NCBI GenBank assembly: GCA_026261815.1
Contig: JAMPIT010000174.1
Span: forward strand, 5,332,001 to 5,396,000
Source: Monarcha castaneiventris obscurior
Taxonomy: Eukaryota; Chordata; Aves; Passeriformes; Monarchidae
Direction: 5' to 3'
Length of the DNA: 64,000 bases
Shown here: one piece after another, positions 1 to 12,521 of the stretch
Layout: every line of letters begins with the position of its first letter
Numbering within the stretch: the stretch's first letter is position 1
Notes under the pieces: model-generated
Database searches by the model: none
What the model was told of the DNA's origin: nothing
Seen by the model: only the letters and a program-made list of their open reading frames with translations
Made by a program: the position numbers and the translations under genes

Positions 1-3000
1 TGTGGGCAAACAGGTCCACATGCTCTGGAGGACACCGTGCCTTGAACTGTGCACACATCCATCCCAAATCTTCTGACTTGAGTTTTTTGTTCATCTCCTT
101 GCCCTTGGTCTCTGAACAGTTTTGGGCAACAGCCCGAAAACCTCAAATGGTTTGAACCTGCCATTGGCACAGGCTGGGCCAGGAAAGAAAGAAACAGGAA
201 CAGCCTTTGAAAATGCCAGCATGGGTGGACCATACCTTCTGGTCTGGTGGGCAAAAGAACGAGCCAGCTTCCTGGGACTCTTTATTCAATGCTTTCTTCA
301 GTCTTATACTTACTGCATTTCAATCAATGTCAGCATATGTATCTATAAAATATTCTGCTTACCCTTAATCAGTTATTTTTCGTCCCTCTGATGCTGTGGA
401 TCAAAAAGCCCTGTTTGTAGGCTAGAAATTGCTACATTGGTATGGGGGTGTATAACAAAAGTCCAACCCAGCATAGCTCAGCAAGGCCTGATGTGGCTCC
501 TACCCCTGACTCAAGCATTGTACAGAGCACAGCTATGATATATGCCGGGAAACAGTCCTCAGACACCAACCAAGAGTGCATCACAGACAAAAGACTGGGA
601 AATGTGCAAATCAAATCAGAAAGAGGATAGCTCAGATCGCAGATCTGCCAGCTGACAGGAAGGCAGCTGAGCTGATGGCAACATACAAGTTAAAACCTCA
701 ACCCAGTTAGATGTTGATAGACATGGAACAATCTCCAGAGAAACTGAAATGGTTGGATGGATGTCAGCATCACTTTGAGAGTCCCAGTCTCACTACTGAT
801 TTTTTTTTTGCAGCCCAGAAAAAGAGAAGAAAGTAATACAGTGAAGTAGAGGAGAATGTTGTCATTAAAGCATTTCTATATCTGCTCTGCATTTTTCAGA
901 CCTCAAGGAAATCTCTGTCAGGGAAAATCTCAGGGAAATCTGAGACTTTTGGGAAGTATATCTCATATAATGGTGGAAAAGAGCCTGTAATTTCACAGTA
1001 AGGCAGGATCTGATAATCTTGTACTAAATGTGATTTAACTTAAATTATCTCATTAAATGCTCTTCTTATTATTGCCCATTGTTGAGCAGCAATAGGTATC
1101 TGGGGCACTGCTGTATGGTTCCCCATGAAAAACTCAGTGATGTGGAAAATCTGTGTATATTTTTAGTGTAATATCTTTTAATGACACATTTACTGTGGTC
1201 CTTGAGTACAGGATCACAGCACACAAACCAGGCTTGTTTGCCTGCTTGCTTCCTTCCTTCCATCTTGTCCTGTTCCTGCCTGGCAGGGATCATGCCAGCC
1301 TGAGGAACTGTCTCTGGTTGCAGACTTTCTTTAGAAACATGATTCACAGCTGTTGGGAATCTGTATTACCAAAAATAAGCAGCCCCAGAATGACTTTACA
1401 GAGCATTTAGACCTTTGCATACCTGTCAAGGAAGCAGACTGTAGCTCATCCTAAATTCAGATGCTCTCTAAAACTTTGAGAAGCCTTGACATTAAATAAA
1501 CACCCCTTGAGTTTCAATGACACCCAATAGACAGTCATCCATTAAACATGCTTGTAAAATGCTTTCCTGTATATAACTGAATATCCTAAAGGCTATTTAA
1601 ACTGTGCTTAATTAATTTCCAGTTTTGTTGATCTCCCCAATACAAAGCCAATGTCTGTTCATGAGTAGGAACCATAATAGGGGCTTATTTCAAAGTCTCA
1701 GGGTTTTCTTATGTCTTTTGTATTATTCAGAATCTCTGTTGTGAGGGGGATTAAACTACACCTGAACTTTGCAAGGAAATACACCGCAATAAAAATAATT
1801 AATGTTTCACTGTAAAAAAGTTTAAAATCTGTTTGGAGCCAGATAGCATCTGCCCAAGGCCCCAGTTTCTTCTGCCTTATACCTGTTCACCCAAAGCATG
1901 ACAAGAAGAGCAAACTGGGAAGCCCTGAACAGCTGCAGCAGGGATGAGCCCCCCTCGCATGGGCCACCACCCCTCTCTTCACAAGCTTTGATGCACAGCA
2001 GGATGTGGTGAGTTTGCAGAGCACCCACAGGAAGGATGCAAATGAAATTTATGGTTTATTTCTGTTGCCTTTAGTCCTGCCTGGGGCTGGCTTCCCAGGA
2101 GAATTCCTGTCCCAGGCCCTGCTCCTCATCCCATTGGAGTGCTCAGCAAGGTGATGGCAGCACATGTAGCCCTGGTGTTTTGCAGGGCTCCCTGATGCGG
2201 TTTGCAGGGTGAGAAGGAGAGGACACAGGGCTGTGAAATCCAGCCTGGCATCTGCCTGAGTCAGCTCCCAAGGGAAGGACAAAGGTGTCTCGTCCACTAT
2301 TCTCTTAAAGCAGCCACTAATTCAGAGTCAAACCAGACCTCACCTGTAAGAGACATGGCTGTTCGGGCCTCAAAAATCCCATGCTGACAGGGGTCGAAGA
2401 GGGGAAGTGAGCTGAGCCCTATTGCATGTTGGAAAGGAGGCTTCAGTGTCTTGAAGGGACCTGTCCTCCAAACTGAAAGCTTGCTGCACCTGACCTACAC
2501 AAGTGTTTCAAGTCCTTGTCAAAGTCTGATGGGCAGCTCTTCTCCCAGGTAATCGTGCTCTCTCACCCATCAAACTACCTCCCAAATTCTGGTGTATGCA
2601 AGAGATGCAAGGGCTCCCTTGATAGGATTATTTATATTCATATGTCTTTATAAACAGGTCAGAAAACTGAAAAAAACCAAGAGCTACAAAAATCCCACGA
2701 CAGTAAGGGAGCAAAGCAGTTAATCACATCACATTTTTATATTTATACAGCTCTGCAATAATATCACAAAGAGGAAAGATAAAAAGCAGTCCATATAATT
2801 CACATATTAATAGCCCACATATTCCAGAAAGGAAAAACAAGAGAGGGGATAACATTGCCAGAGAACAGACATGAAATGTCAAGGCAGATCAAGTTGCTGG
2901 CAATCATCAAACACAAAAGAAACACCATAGAAACTTGTATTTAAAGAAGAATCAAACAACAATAAAGAATGTTAATGAAAACCAGGTAGGCATTTCATTT

Positions 3001-3842
3001 CCCTGAATGAAAAGTGCTTTTCAAATCTGTTTATCATCAGATAAAAAGAAAAGAAAGAGTGCAGAGAAGTGGTGTCCTTGCAAAACCCCAGCAGAGCTCA
3101 GACTGCAGTGCTGGCTCCTGGGATGGCCTCTGAAGTTAAGCAGGTCAGGAGGCTGAATTCTGCCTCCTTTTTCATCTTTGCCTGCACCATTTGCTCACAT
3201 TCTTTCATATGTGTAAGTCCCAGGGAGCATCGATGGAGAAAACCAGAAGGATGTAAACTTGCTGCTAAGTCATCAGGACAACCTCTGCTCGTCTCATCTT
3301 CGGCAACCTGACTTTGCAGGGCTGTGTCCAAACCATCGTCATTGCTATTCATCTCACAGCTGCACTTCAGAACTTTCACCTGCAAATGGGATTACAAATG
3401 CAATCATTAGTACAGATTCCCCAAGAAGCTTTCACAGTATTACAATTAGATTTCCCATTCTAGCAGCATCTAAATCAATATGATATGATTAGTTACTCTC
3501 GTGGATTACATGCTGCTGTACAAAACCTTCACACACAGAAATCTGAGTAATTTAATCAGGCAGTAATGGATTCTGGGAATGCTCCCACTGTCTAGAAACT
3601 TAAAATCATTCTGTCTCTATAATAATTTGCCATTATGCACCTGAAGCTAAATTGCCTGACATACCTGACAGTGGACAGCAGTGATTAAAACAGGTCACAT
3701 CTCATCAGCCAAAGTGGCAACTCCCTCTGAATTCACTTTGAAAACTGAATTTGAGGGAGGAAAAAAAAAAAAAACAAAACACCTTTACTTGTTTTTCCTG
3801 GGCTATAACTTAGGTTTTAAGCTGTCTTTTTAAATACATCTA
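1..3842. other. Gene-free stretch
   Basis: No exon, RNA gene or transposon recognised. Unique mixed-composition DNA, A-rich between about 2,640 and 3,060. Open frames up to 95 codons are chance frames. Confidence 0.6.
3761..3774. repeat. Poly(A) run
   Basis: Fourteen consecutive A on the plus strand. No SINE or processed-gene body is recognisable directly upstream, so it is treated as a simple homopolymer. Confidence 0.85.
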
Positions 3843-3882
3843 TGTGTGTATTTGTGTGTGTGTGCGAGAGAGAGAGAGAAAG
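3843..3882. repeat. Compound (TG)n(GA)n microsatellite
   Basis: TGTGTGTATTTGTGTGTGTGTG is followed directly by CGAGAGAGAGAGAGAAAG. It is an imperfect compound dinucleotide repeat of about 40 bp. Confidence 0.9.
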
Positions 3883-5169
3883 ACAGTGTAAGTGATATCC
3901 ATTTCTCATTCTTTGAGTCAAGGTGAGAGGAATATATGAACTAATGCTCCTGGGGAAATGCAGCAGACCAAGGCAGAAATGAGCACATCATTTTACTTCT
4001 CTGAAAGTGCTCAGCACTGCTGAGCAAGGTATTGGGAAGGAGGAACCTTTCTGGAAAGATCTTGAAAGAAAAGAGTCCTTGGCTGCCACTGTCAGCAGCT
4101 CACAGGAGAGAGCAATGCTGTGCAAAGGAACCTGAACTGTGACAGCTGCTGTTCAGGAAAGGGTTTGAACCTCATGTTTCCCCAGCTTGGATAAACAGCT
4201 CAGCCCTGCACCTCTGAGCTGCAGCTGCTCTCCTCTGCAGCCATCCTGGGATTGCAAACAGCCCTGAAAAACAAACCACTGTGCTCGGCACTGCAAGGGC
4301 AGCTGACAGTGGCGAGGGGAAAACACACAAACCCACATGGAGAAACAGCCACAGATTAATTTGAAAAATTTGGCCTGTGTATTTCTAGTCAGAAAATACT
4401 CAGAAATGTGCTGCTGTTCATCTCTTATCCTACCAATGTGCAACAGCTTATGCCTAAGAAATGTAAGCTGTTATGTTACTGTTGAGGACATTCCTTTTTT
4501 TACGGCACAGTTGCACTGAAGTAGCCCTGGCCCATAGTGCCTGGGGACTCCTACTTTTGAGGAGGATTTTTCCTATGGTAAATTGATACTTCAAAAAGCC
4601 AGTTGGCAAGAAAAGAAAGAAAAATAGCTATCCACGGAAACTTTTCTAAGCAATAATTGCCAGTGAACTCTGCCCTCATTATAAAACTCTACATAGCCTG
4701 ACATAAAAAAGCCCCATGATGCACATACACTTTTCACCTCTGTATTCCCCATAATAGTCTTGGCTATGTTACTCTGTTCAGATAGGCTGACCAGTGGCAG
4801 TGTTACTCTACATCTTTTTAGGGGTAAGGTGTGGTCTGTGTGCTGAGCCAGGAGTGGAGCGTGCCAGGGCTGCTCTGTGCCCAGATGTACCATAGCACCA
4901 GCAGTGCCACATATTGTGGCACCACCAAAACCCCACTGCCACTGCTGGGCACATCAGTCCTCCTGACAAGAGGCTATTAGACAAATCTCTTCTTAATTCT
5001 TTATTGGAGATGCTGAAGGAAATCTGTGGAGATCATTAACTAAAGCAATTGGTGCTGGTGGCATTTGGGCAGGGGGAGGAGGGTGCTGGCAAGCACCTGG
5101 TCATGGCCACTCGCTCACCCATCCTGTGCAGCGCACAGTCCACACCGAAAGGAAGGGCTGACATTTACT

Positions 5170-5420
5170 GCAGGCTGGAGATTGGACCACTGCATTACCA
5201 TTAATAAACAATAAAGCTATTAAGGCATATTAAAGCTTGGCAATGAACTTGTCAAAATGGATGATCTATAAATCAATATAAACAGCGGTGACAGGCAGTA
5301 ATTGAATTCCAGTGGTCCCTCATAACATGCTAAATATGAAGGGACATGACATGCTGAAAATAAAGTAAGAAAGCTGAAAAATTGATAGCATTAACGTTCT
5401 CCTGGTGAAACGTGGCATCA
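5170..5420. promoter_or_regulatory. Candidate conserved non-coding element
   Basis: A repeat-free AT-rich stretch with ATTACCATTAATAAACAATAAAG and CAGTAATTGAATTCC, i.e. SOX-like (AACAATA) and homeodomain-like (TAATTG) sites close together. Conservation is not known. Confidence 0.2.
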
Positions 5421-7173
5421 CTTTAGCCCTTAATGGGGATCAAACTGTGAATACGTATTGACTTCTTCTTTTAAAACAAGAAAATGGCCACGTATATCTG
5501 AGACTTCCCAATTTAGAAATGGCTGCTCAAAAAGTTCACAGCCACGCTGGATGTCACTGCCACAGAGCAGCAGACAGAGCCCTCCTCCAATGGGTTCATT
5601 AGCAGGACTTCTTCCTTTACTTGGGTAGGAAGAAGGATGGGGTTTGTACAATCCAGAAAGCCTCTGAAGTTGATTCATCTGTTTTCATCTTCCATAAAGG
5701 ACCAGCAAAAGCCCATTGGGCAGGAGAAGTTAATGGTAGCATGCTGCCAGGCTCGGGTGGCTACATATCTTTCAAATTCTAATATAACAAGCCAGGCCTC
5801 AAATATCAGCAGAGATCGAGACAATCAGAATGGAAAGAAATTGGTGAAGTCGCAGCAAGCCTTTTAATGTAGATTCAAGTGACAGCAAATAAATCATGAC
5901 AGCTTCTGTGGATGGAACCAGGGTCTCATTTTTTATTTTCTCTTGATGTGCTCCACTCAGTGAAGCCTTTCTTAGACCATTTTCTCAATTAAGCCCTATG
6001 CCACTGGAGTTCAGAAAATACTAAAATGGATAGTTCAGACATCTTACTGAGGATTATTTTCTCTGTGCCACCTCACTCATGGGCAGAAAGCCCCTGTATT
6101 CAAAAATCATGGGAGGTATTTGCATTTCAAGGGTGTCTCTGGGCACAGAGAGGGAAAGCTATAAAAGAATTACATAAATGAGCGTCCATGTATGAATGGT
6201 GGCCTGCTAATAAGGTCCTGAGTGGTTAAGAGCAGCAGAGATGGGACAGGGACCGGTCACCAGTGCAGAATCAGTGCAATAGCCAAACAGCAGTGAATGC
6301 ACCTGGCTTGGCTACCACCACTGAGCTAAAACTGCTGCACGGATAAAGTCCCAATTTAGCAAGAGGCAGAACTTCATTAGGGCCACTCTGCACCACTGCG
6401 TCTTGAAAACAGCCCATGTTTGGAAGGGAGACAGGTGGGGGGAGACATTTTCTGAGAGTTACTCTGTTTTGACACAAAATTTAAAATTAAAATGGAAAAA
6501 ACCCATACAAAACAGATCAAGGAGGCAGCTCTTTTTCCTTTTAAATATAATTTACCCTTTGAGGTTAGCCAAGACTCATCTGACCTATCTGATGTGCATT
6601 GTGTCTTCAGATTTGCTGAGTGTGTACTGATATAACATGAAAGGTTAAGGAAACCTGTGATAAAAAGTGTAAAACCTTTAGAGACGATCTGTAGAAATGT
6701 GGGACATGCATCATCCATACCTGGTGTGGAGACTGGTGAAGCAGGTCTCAAACAAAATAATTTTGCCTGTGGGGATATTGAGGGTGCCAGTATCCAGCAT
6801 CCCTGCCAGCTCTTGCACACCATTTCCCCTCATGCCATCCTAAACTCCTCAATCAGGAGCTGTGTGTTACCTTCCTGTGCCTTTAAAGCTGCAGGAGCTG
6901 GGAAGCATGGTGTGCACTAATAGTACTGGCTTTAACCAACAGAACAGCTCTGACACATTGTCTACTGAAATAGAAGAACTTGCCTTGACTTTCCCCTGCA
7001 TTTGCATCATCCTCAACTTTTCTTGCTTGGAGATTTTTTATTGTCATTTAAAATACGAGAATTTAGTCAACTGAATGCAGTGCTGATTAGCTCAGTATTA
7101 TAATTGTGCTTCATGAACACCTACTGCTTGTATGTTACAGCTCTCCAAATTCCCATTACACTATTAATCTAGG

Positions 7174-7207
7174 TTTTATGATACTTCAAAACTGAAGTAT
7201 CAAAAAA
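7174..7207. repeat. Perfect hairpin (inverted repeat)
   Basis: TGATACTTCA (7,179-7,188) and TGAAGTATCA (7,193-7,202) form a 10-bp perfect stem with a 4-nt loop AAAC. After one A/A mismatch, TTTT pairs with AAAA (7,174-7,177 with 7,204-7,207). It could be a small foldback element or chance. Confidence 0.7.
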
Positions 7208-8175
7208 CTATGATGTAAGTGGAAGAACTCACAGTGGCAATTTACAAAAGAGCTCATATGGGTTATTAGGAGAGCAACAAAAAACCAAAACAAGTGAGTC
7301 TGTTTGCAAAATCCAGAGAGTCTGCTGACCTGTGAGAACAAGTGAAAACTGGATATGACATGGCAACAGCTGGATTTTCAACACTGCCTACAGCATGTCA
7401 CTATGCTGGGTTCAGGGCAATGTACTTGTTCTTCAGTGTAGATGGAAGAAATCCAGCCCTCTCCACTCAGATTTCCTTTCTCCAGCACCTGTGGGGGAAG
7501 AGAAGCAGCCTGTTGTGATTGTGTTAATACACTATTCACATTCCCATTTGTTGTTTTCTCAGTCACTATGCTCAGAGAAGGGTTTTGTACCATAAGAGAA
7601 ACCTTTACTCCCCAAATACATACACCCCAGGGAAATTACAACATAAGCATCTCAGTCACTGCTGTATTTGGTTCTTGTGTAGTGTAATTGTACTAGACCT
7701 GTTGTGCACAAGCAAGGCAAGACACAAACCTGCTCTGCAGAGTCAGGGACCAGAGGATTGCTCCACCCACCTTGCACCACTGTGCACAAGCTCCCTGTCC
7801 ATGTGTCCTCCTCAGCAGTCCACACCTGGGGCCAGGAAAGAGGCATGGTAGAAACAAAAATGGCTTAAAATAAAGTGACCAATGTTCAAATGAAGGCTTA
7901 TAAAGAAGTGTGATAAATCTGTCTGTGCTTCATCTGTACTTGGAACAAAACCAGGAAACAAGTTATTTTTTATGGGAATGCACCACCTCATTTTCTTATG
8001 AAATAATCATCTCCTTGCAGGGTACTAGAAAGGGATTTCCCTGGGGGATCCTGGTAGTGAGAAAGGCACTAGGAACCTTTTCAAAAGCTGTAGTTCCCTA
8101 GGCAGAGCATGAGCTTTCCTCTTCTCAGCCCCAGGCAAAGTCCTAACCCATTTGTGACCCTTACTCTACATCTAT

Positions 8176-8527
8176 CCCTAATTCTAACCCTTCTCTAGAT
8201 CTATTACAAGTGGAAAATATAGGCTGCTTTTTTTTTTTTTTTCCTAATGTGGGTCTGGGGGAACTTCTGAACCCGTGTTTAGGGTTAGGGTTGAAAGAGA
8301 AATGACAGTACACCCATGGCAGTGAGACTGAAATGGGGTTCCACAAGGGAAGCAGAGACTTCGGAGATTATAGCTGTGAGAAGTATTTAGCATGGGTAAT
8401 GGCCAGAGGAAAACTGCCAGTGGTTCAGCCACAGTTGGTTTAGGGTTAATAATAAGTTTAGGGCTAAGAGAAGACTAAAGTTCAGGGTTTTATTTGCAGT
8501 TTATTGCAGTTCAGAGTTTATTTGCAG
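8176..8527. repeat. Degenerate telomere-like patch with short direct repeat
   Basis: CCCTAATTCTAACCC lies at 8,176-8,190. GTTTAGGGTTAGGGTTG (two full TTAGGG units) is at 8,277-8,293. GGTTTAGGGTTAA follows near 8,437-8,449 and GTTTAGGGCTAAG near 8,456-8,468. Next comes a 29-bp-period direct repeat, AGTTCAGGGTTTTATTTGCAG (8,479-8,499) and AGTTCAGAGTTTATTTGCAG (8,508-8,527). The telomere hexamers change strand across the patch. This may be an eroded interstitial telomeric sequence or coincidence; the units are few. Confidence 0.4.
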
Positions 8528-11500
8528 CAGGGGCTGAAAAAGAGCAGCAAAATGACATCAAAGAGTGCAGCAGCAAAATATTTCAGATTCATCTGTCACA
8601 CTAATCCTCACCAGCTACTAGTGAGGTGGTGAGGAATGAGTGACACATTGCTGAGATGCACCTCTGAACCCAGTGATGCTTCCTGACAGAGCAAAACACC
8701 TCCCGGGGCCCGGTGCCTTTTCTCCAGCACTGGCCAGCACATAAAGAACTGAGATTAAGGAACAAATGTAATTTTCTTTCAGTATTGTTTAAAGACTGAT
8801 TATTCACAAAGTGTACTCTCTCTTATTTCTGACCAATAGCCAGCACTAGATCTGGCTTCTGAGTCAAACACACCATGTTCTTGAAAATGCAACACCAAAA
8901 AAGATGTTTTGCTCAAGGTGCCTAAAATGGAGCCTGACAGAAGGAAAATAGATGCTACTCAGACACAAACTGTGCTGAAACACATTTCTGGCTGTCCCTA
9001 GGCTCATCATTTTTCCCTTGTTTAAGAATAGCAGTGTTTGGTGTCACCAGTCTCTGGAGACTGCCTAACCAGAGCCTGCTACTGCTCATCTGCCCAGGTG
9101 CTAAGGGGTGGTACAAGGCTGCTTTCACTGTCTCCATGGCTGCTCCTGCATATCAAAGACCTACTGACAAAAGCAAGATGTTTGATTCCTGCCAGCAGAA
9201 AGCACTTGTGATCTTATTGTTCCCTGGACATGAGGACAAACAGCTATTTACTGTGAACTGCAGACTCACTGCAAGAAATTAAATGCCTTTGGTGGTTATG
9301 AATGTAGATACATGTGCCTTCTTGAGATGAGACTCACAGATTCCAGGACTTGCTTCCTGCTTTACATTTTGGGTGAGTAGTCAACCCTGAGCTTGAAGAA
9401 CATACAGTTTGAAGAGTATCCTCTTTCTTCCCTTCCCCTCCATGACTGCTAGGCAAAGGGTGAGGAAAGCAGGCTGAGTCCAACTGTGGCAAAACCCTTG
9501 GGAGGATATGCAAAGCCATCTTTCTGATTACGTAATCCCTCTGCAAGCCCTTTGCCATTAAAATATGATTAAAAGCATTGGCCAGGAGGAGTTCACCTTT
9601 AGAAAATGACACTTACAAGAAATCACTTCCCAAACAGATACTTGCCTAAGTCCCTGAGATGAAGAAGAGGTTTGATGGATAAGAAGGCAATATTAAAATG
9701 TCTCCTCACATAAGAAAACAGAATGAGAGCAATCATCAGAATTTATCAGCCTGAGAGGAGCAGAGTGTTTTCTTGGCACTGAAGGGACCCAATACACTAA
9801 ATCGAAACAAGAGCACAGGCTCACAAAAGAAAGAGACAGATGTCTCTGCTGTATAAATATCACATAAATGAACTTTCTGGAAAGGGGATCCTATCTAAGC
9901 ACACAGCATAGTGACATCTGAGAAAGACACAACCAAACAAAGCAGAGCATGAAGTTGGTATTAGCACTGGAACTGCAGCAATTTTTGAAGGGTAATGGCC
10001 CATCTGCTAACCATGCTTGGGGGTTATGGCTTTGATATTTTGGATCTTCTTCTTTGCAAAGCCCCAATAACCTTCTATTAACACCTGAATCAACACCCAT
10101 GTATTTACAAATCACCTATTTTTAATTCATTCAGGCAAAAATGTTGCCCAAACTCATAAAAATTCTGCCTCCTGAGGGCAACAGGAGCTTCCTGGTGAAA
10201 ACAGGAGTGAGCTGTGGTTCAGGGTGAGCTGTGTCCCAGGAAGATACTGCTATATCCATGACACATCCCAATGCATGGCAGCAATATAATACTGCCATAG
10301 CTCCAGAAAATGCTCAGAAAATAAGCAGTGCCCTGAGAATGCCAGGCAGGAGACACCTCTCTTTTGATAATGTGCCAAATATAAAAGCACAACCGTAAAC
10401 TTTCTATTATGAAGATAAATTGAGTCTTGAATCGAATCAGCCCAAACATGACTTTTACATGGCTGCTGAATGTAAAATATAAAACATGACTTCAGTTTCC
10501 TAATAGAGAGATACAGACTATGTAGGTCTTCGTTGGATGTAGAGGGGCAGAAAGGAATAATGCAAAGACCAAGGCTTTGCAACAGCAGCCTGGGTGAAAC
10601 AGACATGGGAAGAATGGCTTAGTAGCTCTTCATGTTAGAATAAGCTCTAAGTGCATGCAGGCATCACTGGAGGAGGTCAAATACAAACCTCTCCTTGGGA
10701 ATGGTGAGCTGACATCATAGCCATCGATGTTAACCCCTGGCACTGATTAGCCTATTCCCCACTCCCTGGAAAAGCAGTCTGCAAATAGCGTCAGGCCTGA
10801 CCTACTGCTGCCTGCTTAGCTGCAAATTTCAGTGATTGGAGCTTTTCGGTGCTGGGTTTCTTCCAGCAAAATGTTGGACTTTTCTACCTTGCTCTTCAGA
10901 GGCATTGAGTAAGTCCAAGGTCCCAAAATGAGTTCCTCTCAGCTGGAGAGGAGAGGGAGGGATAGCTGTGATGTGGGAGGGTAGCCAGCATGCTGTGCAT
11001 TCACGACATTAAATAAGTGGCACTGGCAGAAAGGAGTGATATTTTCAAGGCATGGTTTGCACATCTGGATGAAGGCAGACTGCTTTTCACAGGCAGGCAA
11101 TAGCTTTGTAAAGAGACATGGAAACCTGAGCAACATGCTTAACAGCACATTTATTCAGTGAGAAGTATTATACAAATGTCATGTGTGTTGAACTCATTTT
11201 AGTGCTCTGAAGGCTGAGAGGGGATGGAGTGAATAGGTAAGGTCATCAGCTAGCTCCAGAAAAAATCTTATTGCTGCAGCTCAAAAGCACTATGTTCTTT
11301 TTTACTGCTGAGCTCTGCCTTCTGAGCAAGAATATTCAGGGAAATCCAGTGGAATACAAACAGTTTTGTCCCTCAGCTCTTTCAAGGATACATGTCACCT
11401 CTTTGTCTCAGTCATTAGGAATTAGGCTGCAATTGATACAGTCATTTGGGCAGTTAGAGTAAGATAATGAATTAATTAGTTTTAGTTTTTTATTTCATCG

Positions 11501-11974
11501 CTGTGACTTGACCATTAATCATTTCTTAACAGGATTTTTTTTAATCCCCCTACAGTCATACAAATTGAACACCAAATTTAAATGGAGCGGTAACATTGCA
11601 TCCTAGTCAGAAGTAAGGAAAAACCTCCAACTGCATATCTCCATGAGACAGAAGTAGCTGCACCATGTTAATATTAGGAATTTTCCTATGAATAAATAGT
11701 ACTAAAAATAAAACCCCAAAAGAAACCCATCTTGCCATTAACTGAAGCATGCCTCAACTGAAAAATTCCTACAAGATCCATCTCCTCAGCTCTTTATTAT
11801 CCTGGTTCCATAATGCAAGTGAGAATACAAGTGCAGGCCTTTAACAATGTATATTTTTCTGCCATGCTGTGTTCAGTGTTATATAAAATGTTCCATCCTT
11901 GAAAAGGAGCATGAGCTCTGTCACAGCGCAGTGCTGGATGATAAAGTGCAATGACCTTCCCAAAAGCATCTCCT
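8528..11974. other. Gene-free stretch
   Basis: No exon or repeat family recognised up to the LTR boundary. Confidence 0.6.
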
Positions 11975-12087
11975 TGTGAAGCCACTCGGCAAGGCCACCA
12001 CACGCAGGCACACCACACCAACAGCTAAGGATGAACCGACGACAAAGAAGGCAGGAAGGGTTTCCGTATGGGGTTCCACAGGGGAGG

Positions 12088-12093
12088 TTTATT
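12088..12093 (-). terminator. LTR polyadenylation signal
   Basis: AATAAA on the minus strand in the context GCTGAAATAAACCTCC, just after the predicted transcription start of the LTR. This compact TATA-to-AATAAA arrangement is typical of avian LTRs. Confidence 0.6.
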
Positions 12094-12140
12094 TCAGCCA
12101 CGGGCGTGAAGAGGTCCAGGGACAAAGACAGGGAACAGGT

Positions 12141-12147
12141 TTATATA
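12141..12147 (-). promoter_or_regulatory. LTR TATA box
   Basis: TATATAA core on the minus strand in the context CCCCTATATAAACC, placed correctly upstream of the LTR polyadenylation signal. It could in principle drive antisense transcription toward lower coordinates; no evidence of activity is available. Confidence 0.6.
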
Positions 12148-12521
12148 GGGGAGCTGATCGAGCATCAGGGAACAATGATGTGAGGGCATGGGGGCGGAAT
12201 GCAGGCGGGACCATGTATGGGAGCCAACAGGGAAACTCTGAGGGGGCGGTGATGGGGCAAGGGCCAATGGGGGAACAGGGAGGGGAGAACCTTCTAGGGC
12301 AGGGACATATAAAGTACAGAGGGGCAGGGAGGCCAAGAGGCCAAACAGAGAAGCAGAACGGGGTACATTAACATACCAAAGCAAAGCATCCTGGGGGAAG
12401 CCTCTTCTATTCACCCTAACCTGGGGAGGATCTTTGGTCTTAGGGACTGTCCACCAGTGGACTCCCTTGGTCCGTAGGCCCACCAGCCTCCACAGAGCTC
12501 CAGTTTAAATTTTTCCTCACA

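Larger units (their letters stand above)
3884..8150. other. Gene-free stretch
   Basis: Unique DNA with a possible regulatory block at 5.2-5.4 kb, an octamer-like ATTTGCAT near 6,118-6,125 and the hairpin at 7.18 kb. A 148-codon minus-strand frame at 6,377-6,823 has no recognisable domain. Confidence 0.6.
11975..12521 (-). mobile_element. Solo LTR of an avian endogenous retrovirus
   Basis: On the minus strand the element starts TGTGAGGAAAAATT and ends GAGTGGCTTCACA, giving 5-bp inverted ends TGTGA/TCACA. It contains a TATA box CTATATAAAC (plus-strand 12,141-12,147 core) and, about 50 bp later, AATAAA (plus-strand TTTATT, 12,088-12,093), as expected for U3-R-U5. U3 is C-rich with CCAAT-like ATTGGCCC. 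No primer-binding site, gag, pol or env is recognisable on either side, so it is a solo LTR. Immediate flanks (TCTCCT and GCTATA) do not show an obvious target-site duplication. A 129-codon minus-strand frame inside it is spurious. Confidence 0.82.

Noticed and set aside
12094..12483. 129-codon minus-strand open frame
   Set aside because: It lies entirely inside the solo LTR, spanning U3 and R, and LTRs of this type do not encode protein.
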